Origin: Palsa-504 sp963808615
GTDB taxonomy: Bacteria; Actinomycetota; Actinomycetes; Streptosporangiales; Streptosporangiaceae
Length of the DNA stretch: 64,000 nt
NCBI GenBank assembly: GCA_963808615.1
Contig: CAWEGV010000006.1
Coordinates: 186,001-250,000, forward strand
Direction: 5' to 3'
Shown one piece after another: positions 23,865 to 32,579 of the stretch. The position numbers and the translations under genes are program-made. The notes under the pieces are model-generated. The model searched no databases and was not told where the DNA came from. It worked only from the letters and a program-made list of their open reading frames with translations. Position 1 is the first letter of the stretch. Each line of letters starts with the position of its first letter.

Positions 23865-24076
23865 AGGAGATGGCTCGCATGAAACAACCCGTGATCACTC
23901 CGAGGTGGTACACGACGGCGCAGGTCGCGGAAATGCTCGGTTACGGGCTCACCAAGACCAAGTATCTCGTCGTCACTGGCCAGATCAGGTCTGTGAAGGA
24001 CGGCGGTCGCAGGCGCATTCTTCCTGAATGGGTCGATGAGTACATCAGGCATGTCATAGCAGGTGACGTAGCGTGA
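23861..24076 (+). CDS. xis: excisionase (AICE Xis), MerR-like HTH
   Basis: A 71-residue protein with a winged-helix/MerR-type HTH: WYTTAQVAEMLGYGLTKTKYLVVTGQIRSVKDGGRRRILPEWVDEYI. Xis binds attachment-site arms and turns the integrase towards excision. GTG 23861 overlaps the rep stop (GTGA); ATG 23870 or 23879 are alternatives. Its stop overlaps the integrase start by 4 bases. The rep-xis-int order is that of pSAM2. Confidence 0.85.
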   Translation: MKEMARMKQPVITPRWYTTAQVAEMLGYGLTKTKYLVVTGQIRSVKDGGRRRILPEWVDEYIRHVIAGDVA

Positions 24077-25311
24077 GCAGACGACATAGCGGCGAAGGAT
24101 CAATCTATGCGGTCAAGGACAAGAACGGCCGCCTTACCGGCTATCGAGGGTATGTGTGGTGCACGAAGCCGGACGGCCTTCGATATCGCAAGTACGTCAA
24201 GGGAAAGACGTACGAGGCCACACAGACAGCGTGGCTTAAGCTGCGGGACCAGGCAGGCCGCGGGCCTGTCGCCTCCGACGTGCCCACGGTGGCGGCCTTC
24301 CTGCAGTACTGGCTGGAAGAGGTGGTCCGGCCGAACCTCGCGCCCAAGACATACGAGAAATACGAGGCGTTCTCCCGCCTGCATATCATTCCGCATCTCG
24401 GAGCCAAGCGGCTCGACAGGCTGCAGGTCAAGGACATCAGGCAGTGGCTCAACAAGCTCGGCGGCATCTGTCAGTGCTGTGCGCAGGGAAAGGACGCTGC
24501 CCGGCCGCCGGACAAACGCCGATGCTGTGCTGTGGGGCAATGCTGTCGATATGCCCTGTCGGCCGAAACCCGAAAGGACGCACGGAACGTGCTCCGTGCT
24601 GCGCTGGCCTGCGCTGTCGAGGAACAAGTCATCCCTCGCAACCATGCGGCTGTCATCCGGCTTTCTGCTCGCCGTGACCCGAGGCGCAAGCGCCGTTCCT
24701 GGACAGTCGATGAAGCCCGCCGGTTCCTGGAATCCGCCCGCCGGGACGATGACGTGTTCTACCCCGCCTACGCCTTGGTCCTGGTGCTGGGCCTGCGCAA
24801 GGGCGAACTGCTAGGGCTGCCCTGGGAGCTGGTCGACCTGGACTCCGGCCAGCTGTACGTCGGGGAGCAGCTTCAGCGCGTCCACGGCCAGCTGCTCCGC
24901 CGCGAGCCCAAGACCGAGGGGTCTGAGGCCCCGCTTGCCCTGCCTGATTTGTGTATCGCTGCGCTCAAGCTCCGCAAGGAACAGCAGGAAGCCGACCGAG
25001 ACCGCGCTGGCGACGCCTGGATCGATACCGGTCTGGTGTTCACTACTCGCTTCGGCACGCCGATTGAACCGCGCAACTTCAACCGCGGTTTCGACCGCCG
25101 CATCGCCAGGGCAGGCGTGCCCAAGATCACCGTGCACGGTGCACGCAAGACCTGCGGGTCATTGCTTGCTGCGCTCGATGTGCACCCACGGGTGGCCATG
25201 CAGATCCTTCGGCATACCAAGATCGCCTTGACCATGGAGATCTACACCGAGGTTCCCTCAGCTGCGACTCGTGACGCGCTCAAGAGGCTTGGAAACTGGC
25301 TCGGCACGTGA
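24073..25311 (+). CDS. int: tyrosine integrase of the AICE
   Basis: A 412-residue tyrosine recombinase. The N-terminal arm-binding region (GEGSIYAVKDKNGRLTGYRGYVW) is followed by a SAM-like core-binding domain (VAAFLQYWLEEVVRPNLAPKTYEKYE) and the catalytic domain. The catalytic residues visible are Arg in GLRKGEL (about 241), His and Arg in HGARKTC (about 354/357), His in LRHTKI (about 380) and the nucleophile Tyr in EIYTEV (about 390). An unusual Cys-rich insertion, CQCCAQGK..CCAVGQCC (about 135-160), resembles a zinc knuckle. It is intact and faces the tRNA-Ala 3' end 80 bases away. Confidence 0.92.
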   Translation: MSRRHSGEGSIYAVKDKNGRLTGYRGYVWCTKPDGLRYRKYVKGKTYEATQTAWLKLRDQAGRGPVASDVPTVAAFLQYWLEEVVRPNLAPKTYEKYEAFSRLHIIPHLGAKRLDRLQVKDIRQWLNKLGGICQCCAQGKDAARPPDKRRCCAVGQCCRYALSAETRKDARNVLRAALACAVEEQVIPRNHAAVIRLSARRDPRRKRRSWTVDEARRFLESARRDDDVFYPAYALVLVLGLRKGELLGLPWELVDLDSGQLYVGEQLQRVHGQLLRREPKTEGSEAPLALPDLCIAALKLRKEQQEADRDRAGDAWIDTGLVFTTRFGTPIEPRNFNRGFDRRIARAGVPKITVHGARKTCGSLLAALDVHPRVAMQILRHTKIALTMEIYTEVPSAATRDALKRLGNWLGT

Positions 25312-25318
25312 GCGCCGT

Positions 25319-25339
25319 TGCTGCACTTTACTGCTGCAC
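25319..25339 (+). repeat. paired TGCTGCAC direct repeat after integrase gene
   Basis: TGCTGCAC-TTTAC-TGCTGCAC begins 8 bases after the integrase stop. Its position between integrase and tRNA is where arm-type sites of attP lie. It has the same unit length and 5-base spacer as the TGCTGTAC pairs at 2195 and 8509. Confidence 0.65.
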
Positions 25340-25357
25340 CGAGATGAAAAACGGCCC

Positions 25358-25382
25358 GGCCAGTTCTTGAAACTGGCCTTTG
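25358..25382 (+). terminator. integrase operon terminator
   Basis: An 8-bp perfect stem (GGCCAGTT / AACTGGCC) with a 5-base loop and a following TTT lies between the integrase stop and the tRNA-Ala 3' end. It probably ends transcription on this strand and shields the tRNA. Confidence 0.6.
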
Positions 25383-25388
25383 ACCTGC

Positions 25389-25463
<75 letters not shown>

Positions 25464-25649
25464 GCGTGGCCCTGACACGAATAAACCTGGTCCCGAGCGC
25501 CGGACATCGGAGGACCGTACCAGTACCGTGCAGAGATCTTACCCTGCCGCAGCGGCGACTTCGACCTTACGGCCGAGCACATGGTCTTTTGCCCAGCGCA
25601 CGCCCTTCGCCTGGTTGTTCATGGCTGGCTCAACCCGCAGGCATGCTCC

Positions 25650-27572
25650 TCAGTCAGCCGGGCAGTGCGGGGACGGCGGCGGCACGTCCAGGGTGGGGTT
25701 GCGGTCGAAGAAGCCGGTCGGCTTGAGGGTGAAGCCGCAGCGTGCGACCGGCATGACCGGCCAGTCCTCCGGGCGCGGGACGTGCGTGGGACCGAACGTG
25801 TGCCAGAGGACGATGTCGGCGCCGTCGATATCCCTGTCGCCTGCGATGAACGCGGGAACACCCGCACCGCCGGGATGCTGGTTCACGAAGTCGCCCGCCG
25901 GATAGCGGTGAGCCGGGTCATACCTGGTGACCCAGAGGTGATGGGTCGCGAAGCCGGCCCGCGCGGTCAGCGGGGCGGCGGGGTCGGCCAGCAGCACCGG
26001 CGCCGACTCCGGGTAGAGCGTGTAGCTGACCGGGCGGCCGAACCTGTTCTGGTGTTCGGTGCTGATGATCCGCCAGGTCCTCCCCCGCGCTCCGTCCGCG
26101 CGGCGGCCCGAGTGCGACTCGCGGGTCAGCCGGGTCACGTGCTGGACGATGGCGTTGCCGTGCGGGTTGTCCGGCCCGACCGGGAGGCCGCTGACGTCGA
26201 CCTCCTCCACGGCGTTGGCCAGGCCGTCGACGGTCATGTCCAGCCGCGCGCTGAACAGGTGCTGGTGCACGGGAGCGGCCAGGCCCGGCGCGACCTCGGT
26301 GGAGTAGGGATGGTCGCCGCCGGGATAGGCCGAGGTGAACATCACGCCGGTGGCCTTGATCTCGCACTCGATGGTGCCGTCCAGGTAGAAGTACCAGTAG
26401 AAGCCGTAGTCGTAGTTGCCGATCGTGGTGAAGTACGAGACCACCAGGCGGCGCTGGCGACGCGTCTGGGCCGAGTGGTTGAAGATGTCGGTGTGCTTCC
26501 ACAGAATGCCGAAATCCTCTTCGTGGATGCAGATCGCATTCTTGATCACCTTGGGCCGGCCGGTCACGTCGGTCACGGTCGCGTCCAGGTAGGCGATCTC
26601 GCCCAGGCAGTCACAGCCGAGCTCGAGCGAGTTGGCCCACGTCCCGCACAGGTACTCGCCCGTGTCGAAGTAGGCCTGCCAGTAGCGGAACCGCGGGTCG
26701 CCGTAGGGCACGACCATCTCGGGGATCGACGCCCGGTAGATCACCGGCCGCCCGCGGAGACTGATCTGGTGCAGGGTCAGCCCCTCGCGCGCGTCGAAGC
26801 CGATCCGCATCGACCAGTCCTGCCAGCGCAGCGCGGGCCCGTCCAGCGTGAAGCTGGGCCCCTCGGGCTGGGTGATCTCGATGGGGCGCAGCGTGGTGCG
26901 GTGCGGGCCGCGGACGGCCTCGTCGTCGTAGTCTCCTGACTCGGCGGGGATTGGCAGCTCGAACTCGTCGGTGATCTTGAAGACCTTCCTGGACACCAGG
27001 TCGACGTAGGCGGCGACGCCGTCGATCGGGTGGGCCCAGGCCAGGTCGTGCTCGCTTTCCTGGACGAAGGCGAGCACGCGCACCATCCGCCGCCGGTCAT
27101 CGTCGGCCACGCCGAACACCCCCGCGGTGATCGGGGCGGTCCGGATCTTGCTGACGTCATTCAGGCCCCGCCTGGCCATGGCCGCTCGCCATCCCGGGTC
27201 GGCGCGGACGATCTCCTCCACGTCGTCGTAGTCGCTGTCGAGGATGGGCAGCTGGCCGTCGGTGCGGTGGTCCAGCCTGCGCGCGCTGACGACCTTCTGG
27301 TCGGCCAGCGAGACCACCACGTCGGCGGACGCGCCGGTACCGGTGTCGATCAGGAACGCACGCAGCCGCCGATCGGAGGCCTGGCCGGCCAGCACGTCGC
27401 CCTTGGCCGGTTCCTCCAGCCCGTAGTAGGCGAACCTGGTCGGCTCGGCCAGCAGCCCGGCCGCCGCCATGATCTCCCGTCCGGCCAGGTACTCGGCCGC
27501 GGTGGCCGGGTCCAGCGGGTGCGCGGGATGCGGGCGGGCCGTCTCGTCCGGGCGAACGGCGGTGTCGGTCAT
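25650..27572 (-). CDS. copper amine oxidase (primary-amine oxidase)
   Basis: A 640-residue enzyme that oxidises primary amines such as tyramine or phenylethylamine to aldehyde, ammonia and H2O2. The topaquinone precursor Tyr is in GNYDYGF (about 386). The catalytic base Asp is in YFDTGEYLCGT (about 300). Copper ligands are HQH (about 435) and His in LWHTFGPTHVPRPEDWPVMP (about 590). No signal peptide, so it is cytoplasmic. GGAG lies 8 bases before ATG 27572. The amine permease gene lies 141 bases upstream on the same strand, so uptake and oxidation of an amine are probably co-transcribed. Confidence 0.93.
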   Translation of the reverse strand: MTDTAVRPDETARPHPAHPLDPATAAEYLAGREIMAAAGLLAEPTRFAYYGLEEPAKGDVLAGQASDRRLRAFLIDTGTGASADVVVSLADQKVVSARRLDHRTDGQLPILDSDYDDVEEIVRADPGWRAAMARRGLNDVSKIRTAPITAGVFGVADDDRRRMVRVLAFVQESEHDLAWAHPIDGVAAYVDLVSRKVFKITDEFELPIPAESGDYDDEAVRGPHRTTLRPIEITQPEGPSFTLDGPALRWQDWSMRIGFDAREGLTLHQISLRGRPVIYRASIPEMVVPYGDPRFRYWQAYFDTGEYLCGTWANSLELGCDCLGEIAYLDATVTDVTGRPKVIKNAICIHEEDFGILWKHTDIFNHSAQTRRQRRLVVSYFTTIGNYDYGFYWYFYLDGTIECEIKATGVMFTSAYPGGDHPYSTEVAPGLAAPVHQHLFSARLDMTVDGLANAVEEVDVSGLPVGPDNPHGNAIVQHVTRLTRESHSGRRADGARGRTWRIISTEHQNRFGRPVSYTLYPESAPVLLADPAAPLTARAGFATHHLWVTRYDPAHRYPAGDFVNQHPGGAGVPAFIAGDRDIDGADIVLWHTFGPTHVPRPEDWPVMPVARCGFTLKPTGFFDRNPTLDVPPPSPHCPAD

Positions 27573-27713
27573 GGTCAGATCTCCATTTATCGGAACGGAC
27601 CTGCCGACCTGCCCCCGGGAACCTGGTGCCGGGCGCGCGCGGGCGCTGGCGGGCCTGCAGGCAGACCGGGACCCGGTGGCGGCCGCCGTGCGGGGCCGCC
27701 ACCGAGCCGGCCC

Positions 27714-29183
27714 TTACTCGTCGGCGATGATCGAGCCGACCCGGTCGCCCAGGCCGGGGTCGCGCCTGACCAGCCACATCGAGTAGATGATGGACACCAC
27801 GATGAGGCCCAGCCCCACCCACGGGAACCAGTCGTACGGCTGGGTCGGCGGCGACGGGTTGAACAGATAGTAGATGGGGAAGCCGACCGCGATCAGGCCG
27901 AGGGCCGGCAGCACGACGTGCTTGAAGATGTTGAACTCGGCCGGCCGGTACTTGCGGTAGTAGAACGGCAGCGCCACGTTGGCCGCGGCGTACACGAACA
28001 CGATCAGGATCGTGCCCATCGTGGCGGATTCGCCGAAGAAGTTCAGCGCGCTCAGGTCGTTGCCGGTCCCGCCGATCCAGTGGCCGAGCGCCCAGCCCAG
28101 GACGATGGCGGAGGCGATGGCGACGAAGGCGATGATGGCGTTGACCGGCGTCCGGCGGATCGGATTGACCCGGCCGATCCAGCTCGGCAGCAGGCCCTCG
28201 CGCCCGGCGTTGAAGATCAGCCGGCACTGGGAGTTCACCGCGGCGATGAGCACGCCCAGGGTGGAGGTCAGCCCGGCCAGGTAGGCGATGAAGGCCAGCC
28301 AGGCCGCCACGCTATGGGCGACGGCGATGAACGGGATGAGGGGGGCCGTGAGCGCCGTGATGCTGTAGTGGAAGCCGGTGACGGTGGCGTAGGCCACGAC
28401 CAGGTACGTGAAGGCCATCAGGGCGATCGACAGGAACACGGCCCGGGGCACGTTGCGCCGGGGATTGTTGGTCTCCTCGGCCAGCGCCGCCGAATTCTCC
28501 CAGCCGATGAACAGGTAGATGGCCAGGGGGAAGGCGACGCCCAGGCCGCTGAAGTGATTGGTGATGTGGCTGGGCTGGAACGGCACGGAGCTGAGGTGGC
28601 CGCCGTTCTTGATCAGCACGGCGATGGACACGACGAACAGCACGATCAGCTCGAAGGCGAAGAAGAAGCCGGCCAGCCGGGTCGACACGGCCACGCCGCG
28701 GAACATCATCACCATGGCGCCGGCGGTGAACAGGGCGGAGAAGATGATCCACGGGATGTTCGTGCCCGTGTAGTACAGGATCATGAGCGAGAGGAACCCG
28801 CCGGAGATGACCAGCACCGACGAGATCGCGATGATGTAGCCCATCCCGGCCACCAGCGCGGTGGTCACCGCGCTGGTGCCGCCGAACGTCTTGCCCACGA
28901 AGGTGATGAACCCTCCGGTCGATGGGTGGGCCCGGGAGAACTGCGACAGCGTGTTGCCGAGCAGCGCGATCGCGACGGCGGCGAGGAGGATGACCAGCGG
29001 CGAGGCGAGTCCGGCCAAGCTTACGATCACCGCGAAGCCGAAGTAGAAGCTGTAGGCCGGACCGATGTTCGCCATCGTCGAGGCGGAGATGTCGACCAGG
29101 CCCAGGGCCCCGCGATGCAGCCGCTCGGCGGATTCTGGCGCCTTGGTCTCGGTGAACGGGATGTGGTGTGCCGCTTCGCTCAT
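27714..29183 (-). CDS. APC superfamily amino acid/amine permease
   Basis: A 489-residue membrane protein with about 12 hydrophobic helices. It starts LHRGALGLVDISASTMANIGPAYSFYFGF, the conserved first helix of APC permeases with the unwound Gly-rich site, and has FIGWENSAALAEETNNPRRNVPRAV at helix 6, diagnostic of the family. GGGAG precedes ATG 29183 by about 8 bases. It is encoded just upstream of the amine oxidase, so an amine or amino acid is the likely substrate. It is divergent from the Gfo/Idh operon, with 163 bases between starts, which may share regulation. Confidence 0.88.
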   Translation of the reverse strand: MSEAAHHIPFTETKAPESAERLHRGALGLVDISASTMANIGPAYSFYFGFAVIVSLAGLASPLVILLAAVAIALLGNTLSQFSRAHPSTGGFITFVGKTFGGTSAVTTALVAGMGYIIAISSVLVISGGFLSLMILYYTGTNIPWIIFSALFTAGAMVMMFRGVAVSTRLAGFFFAFELIVLFVVSIAVLIKNGGHLSSVPFQPSHITNHFSGLGVAFPLAIYLFIGWENSAALAEETNNPRRNVPRAVFLSIALMAFTYLVVAYATVTGFHYSITALTAPLIPFIAVAHSVAAWLAFIAYLAGLTSTLGVLIAAVNSQCRLIFNAGREGLLPSWIGRVNPIRRTPVNAIIAFVAIASAIVLGWALGHWIGGTGNDLSALNFFGESATMGTILIVFVYAAANVALPFYYRKYRPAEFNIFKHVVLPALGLIAVGFPIYYLFNPSPPTQPYDWFPWVGLGLIVVSIIYSMWLVRRDPGLGDRVGSIIADE

Positions 29184-29346
29184 GTTGCCACTCCCTCACA
29201 GGGCTGACTAGGGCGGTTGGTGGGGCTGGTTAGTACGGATCATGCGCGTGACCCGGGGTGACGGTCAACCATCAACGCTGGTCTCCCACATGATGAGCAA
29301 GGATGTGAGCCTTGACGGCGCCCGCCGCGACCCGAAGGCTTGTGCC

Positions 29347-30498
29347 ATGACGCGCAAGATCATCCAGGTCGCCGTCAACGGCGTCACCGGCCGGATGGGA
29401 TACCGGCAGCACCTGGTGCGGTCCCTGCTGGCCATCCGCGAGCAGGGCGGGGTGCCGCTCGGCGACGGCACCGTGGTCTGCCCGGAGCCCATCCTGGTCG
29501 GGCGCAGCGAGGAGCGGCTGCGCGCGATCGCCGAACGGCACGGCCTGGAGCGGTGGACCACCGACCTGGACGAGGTGCTGGCCGACCCGGCGGTGGAGGT
29601 CTACTTCGACGCGCAGGTCACCAGCGTGCGCGAGGCGAGCCTGATGAGGGCGATCGAGGCAGGCAAGCACGTCTACACCGAGAAGCCGGTGGCCGGCTCG
29701 CTGGAGGGCGCGCTCGCTCTGGCCCGGGCCGCGAAGGCGGCCGGCATCACCCACGGCGTGGTGCACGACAAGCTGTTCCTGCCCGGGGTGATCAAGCTGC
29801 GGCGGCTGGTCGCCGCGGGCTTCTTCGGGCAGGTGCTCTCGGTCCGGCTGGAGTTCGGCTACTGGGTGTTCGAGGGCGACCAGATCCCGGCGCAGCGGCC
29901 GTCATGGAACTACCGCGCGGAGGAAGGCGGCGGGATCGTGCTGGACATGTTCCCGCACTGGCAGTACCTGCTGACCGACCTGTTCGGCCCGGTCGCGGCG
30001 CTGTACGTGCGGACCGCCACGCACATCCCGCGGCGCTGGGACTCCTCCGGGCGCCCGTACCAGGCGACCGCGGACGACGCGGCGTACGCGGTGCTTGAGT
30101 TCGCCGGAGGCGCGTTCGCCTCGGTGAACTCGTCCTGGGCGGTCCGGGTCAACCGGCGCGAACTGCTCGAGGTGCAGGTGGACGGCACGCACGGCAGCGC
30201 GGTGGCGGGCCTGCGCAGCTGCGCGGTGCAGCACCGGGTGTCCACGCCGCTGCCGGCGTGGAATCCGGACCTGTCCGACCCGATCGACTACCAGGCGCAG
30301 TGGACGGACGTGCCGGACAACGCGATCTTCGACAACGGGTTCAAGGTGGAGTGGGAGCTGTTCCTGGCGAGCGCGGCCGAGGGCAGGCCGTTCAGCTGGG
30401 ACCTGGCCGAGGGGGCCAAGGGCGTGCAGCTGGCGGACCTGGCGCTGCAGTCATCGGCCGAGGGCCGGCGGGTCGACGTGCCGCCGCTGGCGGTCTGA
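29347..30498 (+). CDS. Gfo/Idh/MocA family oxidoreductase
   Basis: ATG 29347 is preferred over the longer frame because the Rossmann fold starts at once (IIQVAVNGVTGRMGYRQHLV) and GAAGG lies before it. The cofactor part has EKPVAGSLEGALALARAA (the E-K-P with the catalytic Lys) and GVVHDKLFLPGVIKLRRL. The C-terminal domain is alpha/beta with GGGIVLDMFPHWQYLL. Such NAD(P)-dependent enzymes oxidise sugars, inositols or their acids. It is the first gene of an operon with DUF993 and a TIM-barrel epimerase (no gap, then a 4-base overlap), so a sugar- or polyol-type substrate is likely; the exact one is unknown. Confidence 0.88.
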   Translation: MTRKIIQVAVNGVTGRMGYRQHLVRSLLAIREQGGVPLGDGTVVCPEPILVGRSEERLRAIAERHGLERWTTDLDEVLADPAVEVYFDAQVTSVREASLMRAIEAGKHVYTEKPVAGSLEGALALARAAKAAGITHGVVHDKLFLPGVIKLRRLVAAGFFGQVLSVRLEFGYWVFEGDQIPAQRPSWNYRAEEGGGIVLDMFPHWQYLLTDLFGPVAALYVRTATHIPRRWDSSGRPYQATADDAAYAVLEFAGGAFASVNSSWAVRVNRRELLEVQVDGTHGSAVAGLRSCAVQHRVSTPLPAWNPDLSDPIDYQAQWTDVPDNAIFDNGFKVEWELFLASAAEGRPFSWDLAEGAKGVQLADLALQSSAEGRRVDVPPLAV

Positions 30499-31644
30499 GT
30501 GACCGCGCAGGTCCGGCTGCCCGGCCGGTCCGGGCCGCTGGTCATCCCGGAGCCGGGCTGGGCGGCCTGCTACCCGCCGCCGGCCTGCCGGCGGGTCTAC
30601 GCGGCCGCCCACGTCGCCGCGTCACCCGGCCGCGACGGCGAGGTCATCGACTGGGAGTCCACGATGGCCTTCCGCGATCACCTGTGGGCGCACGGCTTCG
30701 GCGTGGCCGAGGCCATGGACACCGCGCAGCGCGGCATGGGCCTGGCCTGGGACCAGGCCAGGGAGCTGATGGCCAGGTCGGCGGCGCGAGCGGGGAAACG
30801 CACCGGGACGCTGGCCTGCGGGGTGGGGACGGACCAGCTGCCGGACGGAGAGCGCCACTCGATCGCGCAGATCACCGGGGCGTACGCCGAGCAGATGGCG
30901 TTCGTCCAGGCGACCGGGGCGGACGTCATCTTGATGGCGAGCCGGGCGCTGGCGGCCAGCGCCCGGGGCGCCCGCGACTACCTCGAGGTCTACGGTGAGC
31001 TGCTGCGGCAGGCCGGCCGGCCGGTGATCTTGCACTGGCTGGGTGAGGCGTTCGACCCGGCGCTGCGCGGGTACTGGGGCAGCACCGAGTTCGGCGCCGC
31101 GGCGGAGGTGGTGCTCGAGCTGATCGAGCGGGCCGGCGGCCAGGTGGACGGCATCAAGCTGTCGGTGCTGGACCCGGGCCGGGAGGTGATGCTGCGCCGC
31201 CGCCTGCCCGCGGGGGTGCGGCTGTACACCGGGGACGACTTCAACTACGCCGAGCTCATCCGGGGTGACGCGGAGGGGCACAGTGACGCGCTACTCGGGG
31301 CGTTCGCGGCGATCACAGCGCCGGCCGCGGCGGCGCTGGCAGCACTAGAGGCAGGCGATACCGCGGGCTACGACGCGGCGATGGGGCCGACCGTCCCGCT
31401 CAGCCGGGTCATCTTCGAGCCGCCGACGTATCACTACAAGGTGGGCGTGGCCTTCCTGGCCTGGCTGAACGGGCTGCAGCCGCACCTTTCGATGCTGGGC
31501 GGGCTGCAGCGGCGGCGCCCGGCCCGGCACTTGATCGCGGTGTTCGAGCTCGCGGCGGCGGCGCGGGCGCTGAGCGATCCGGACCTGGCCGCGGCGCGGA
31601 TGACCGGGCTACTGGCCACGACCGCGGGAGCTGAGCGGGCATGA
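30499..31644 (+). CDS. DUF993 family protein (aldolase/DHDPS-like)
   Basis: GTG 30499 follows the previous stop directly. The 381-residue product matches DUF993, a dihydrodipicolinate synthase-like TIM-barrel group: VIDWESTMAFRDHLWAHGFGVAEAMDTAQRGMG, TGADVILMASRALA, and DGIKLSVLD with the Lys that in this fold would form the Schiff base. An aldolase or lyase acting on the product of the dehydrogenase is a reasonable inference. The neighbour downstream overlaps by 4 bases. Confidence 0.85.
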   Translation: MTAQVRLPGRSGPLVIPEPGWAACYPPPACRRVYAAAHVAASPGRDGEVIDWESTMAFRDHLWAHGFGVAEAMDTAQRGMGLAWDQARELMARSAARAGKRTGTLACGVGTDQLPDGERHSIAQITGAYAEQMAFVQATGADVILMASRALAASARGARDYLEVYGELLRQAGRPVILHWLGEAFDPALRGYWGSTEFGAAAEVVLELIERAGGQVDGIKLSVLDPGREVMLRRRLPAGVRLYTGDDFNYAELIRGDAEGHSDALLGAFAAITAPAAAALAALEAGDTAGYDAAMGPTVPLSRVIFEPPTYHYKVGVAFLAWLNGLQPHLSMLGGLQRRRPARHLIAVFELAAAARALSDPDLAAARMTGLLATTAGAERA

Positions 31645-32519
31645 CGACCCCTCCGGTGCCCGCTATCGGCCTGGACCGGCTCTCGCTGAACCAGATCACG
31701 GTCAATCACCTCGGCCTGGCCGAGGCCGCGGCGCTGTGCGCGCGGCACGACATTCCGGCCATCGGGCTGTGGCGGAACCAGGTGGCGGAGGCCGGGCTGG
31801 CCGAGGCCGCGGCCGCGGTCCGCGGCGCGGGCCTGCACGTGTCCAGCCTGTGCCGGGGCGGGTTCTTCACCTACGCCGACGCCGAGGGACGGCGGGCCGC
31901 GCGGGCCGACAACCGGGCGGCGGTCATCGAGGCGGCCGAACTCGGCGCGGACGCCCTGGTCCTGGTGTGCGGAGGGCTGGTCCCCGGCAGCCGGGATCTC
32001 GGGCTGGCCCGGCGGATGGTGGCCGACGCCATCGGCGACCTGGTGCCGGAGGCGCAGCGGCTCGGGGTCCGGCTGGGGATCGAGGCGCTGCACCCGATGT
32101 TCTGCGCCGACCGGTCGGTGATCGCCTCGCTGGGCCAGGCGATCGACCTGGCCGCCCGGTTCCCGGCGGACGCGGTAGGCGTGATGGTGGACACCTACCA
32201 CGTCTGGTGGGACGCGCGGCTGACCGATGAGATCGCCCGCGCCAGCGGGCGGATCGTCGGCTACCAGGTGTGCGACTGGACGCTGCCGCTGCCGGCCGAT
32301 ACGCTGCTCGGCCGCGGTCACCTCGGCGACGGCGTGATCGACTTCGGGCCGGTCACGGCGGCCGTGACGGCGGCAGGCTACCGCGGCTACGTGGAGGTCG
32401 AGATCCTCAACGCCGACATCTGGGCCGCTCCCGCGGACCAGACCGCGGCCATGGTGCGGGCGCGGTTCGCGGCCGCCCTCGGCCCCGGCGAACCTGACGG
32501 GTCCGGCGCGGCGGGCTGA
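31641..32519 (+). CDS. sugar phosphate isomerase/epimerase (xylose isomerase-like TIM barrel)
   Basis: A 292-residue TIM barrel of the AP-endonuclease-2 / xylose-isomerase-like family. Metal-binding residues are visible at expected places: Glu in GIEALHPMF, Asp and His in DTYHVWWD, His in GRGHLGDGVIDF, and Glu in YVEVEIL near the end. Such enzymes isomerise or epimerise sugars and keto sugars with Mn or Co. It overlaps the DUF993 gene by 4 bases (ATGA), so the three genes form one translation unit. The substrate cannot be told from sequence. Confidence 0.87.
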   Translation: MTTPPVPAIGLDRLSLNQITVNHLGLAEAAALCARHDIPAIGLWRNQVAEAGLAEAAAAVRGAGLHVSSLCRGGFFTYADAEGRRAARADNRAAVIEAAELGADALVLVCGGLVPGSRDLGLARRMVADAIGDLVPEAQRLGVRLGIEALHPMFCADRSVIASLGQAIDLAARFPADAVGVMVDTYHVWWDARLTDEIARASGRIVGYQVCDWTLPLPADTLLGRGHLGDGVIDFGPVTAAVTAAGYRGYVEVEILNADIWAAPADQTAAMVRARFAAALGPGEPDGSGAAG

Positions 32520-32579
32520 CCGGCGGCCGGACCGCAGCACCACGGCCCGTTCGGGATAAGACATGTCCTTCGTGTCACG

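Noticed and set aside
25581..29207. 452- and 725-residue plus-strand frames opposite amine oxidase and permease
   Set aside because: They are antisense to clear enzymes; Gly/Arg/Asp/His-rich composition is typical of GC3-driven shadow frames.
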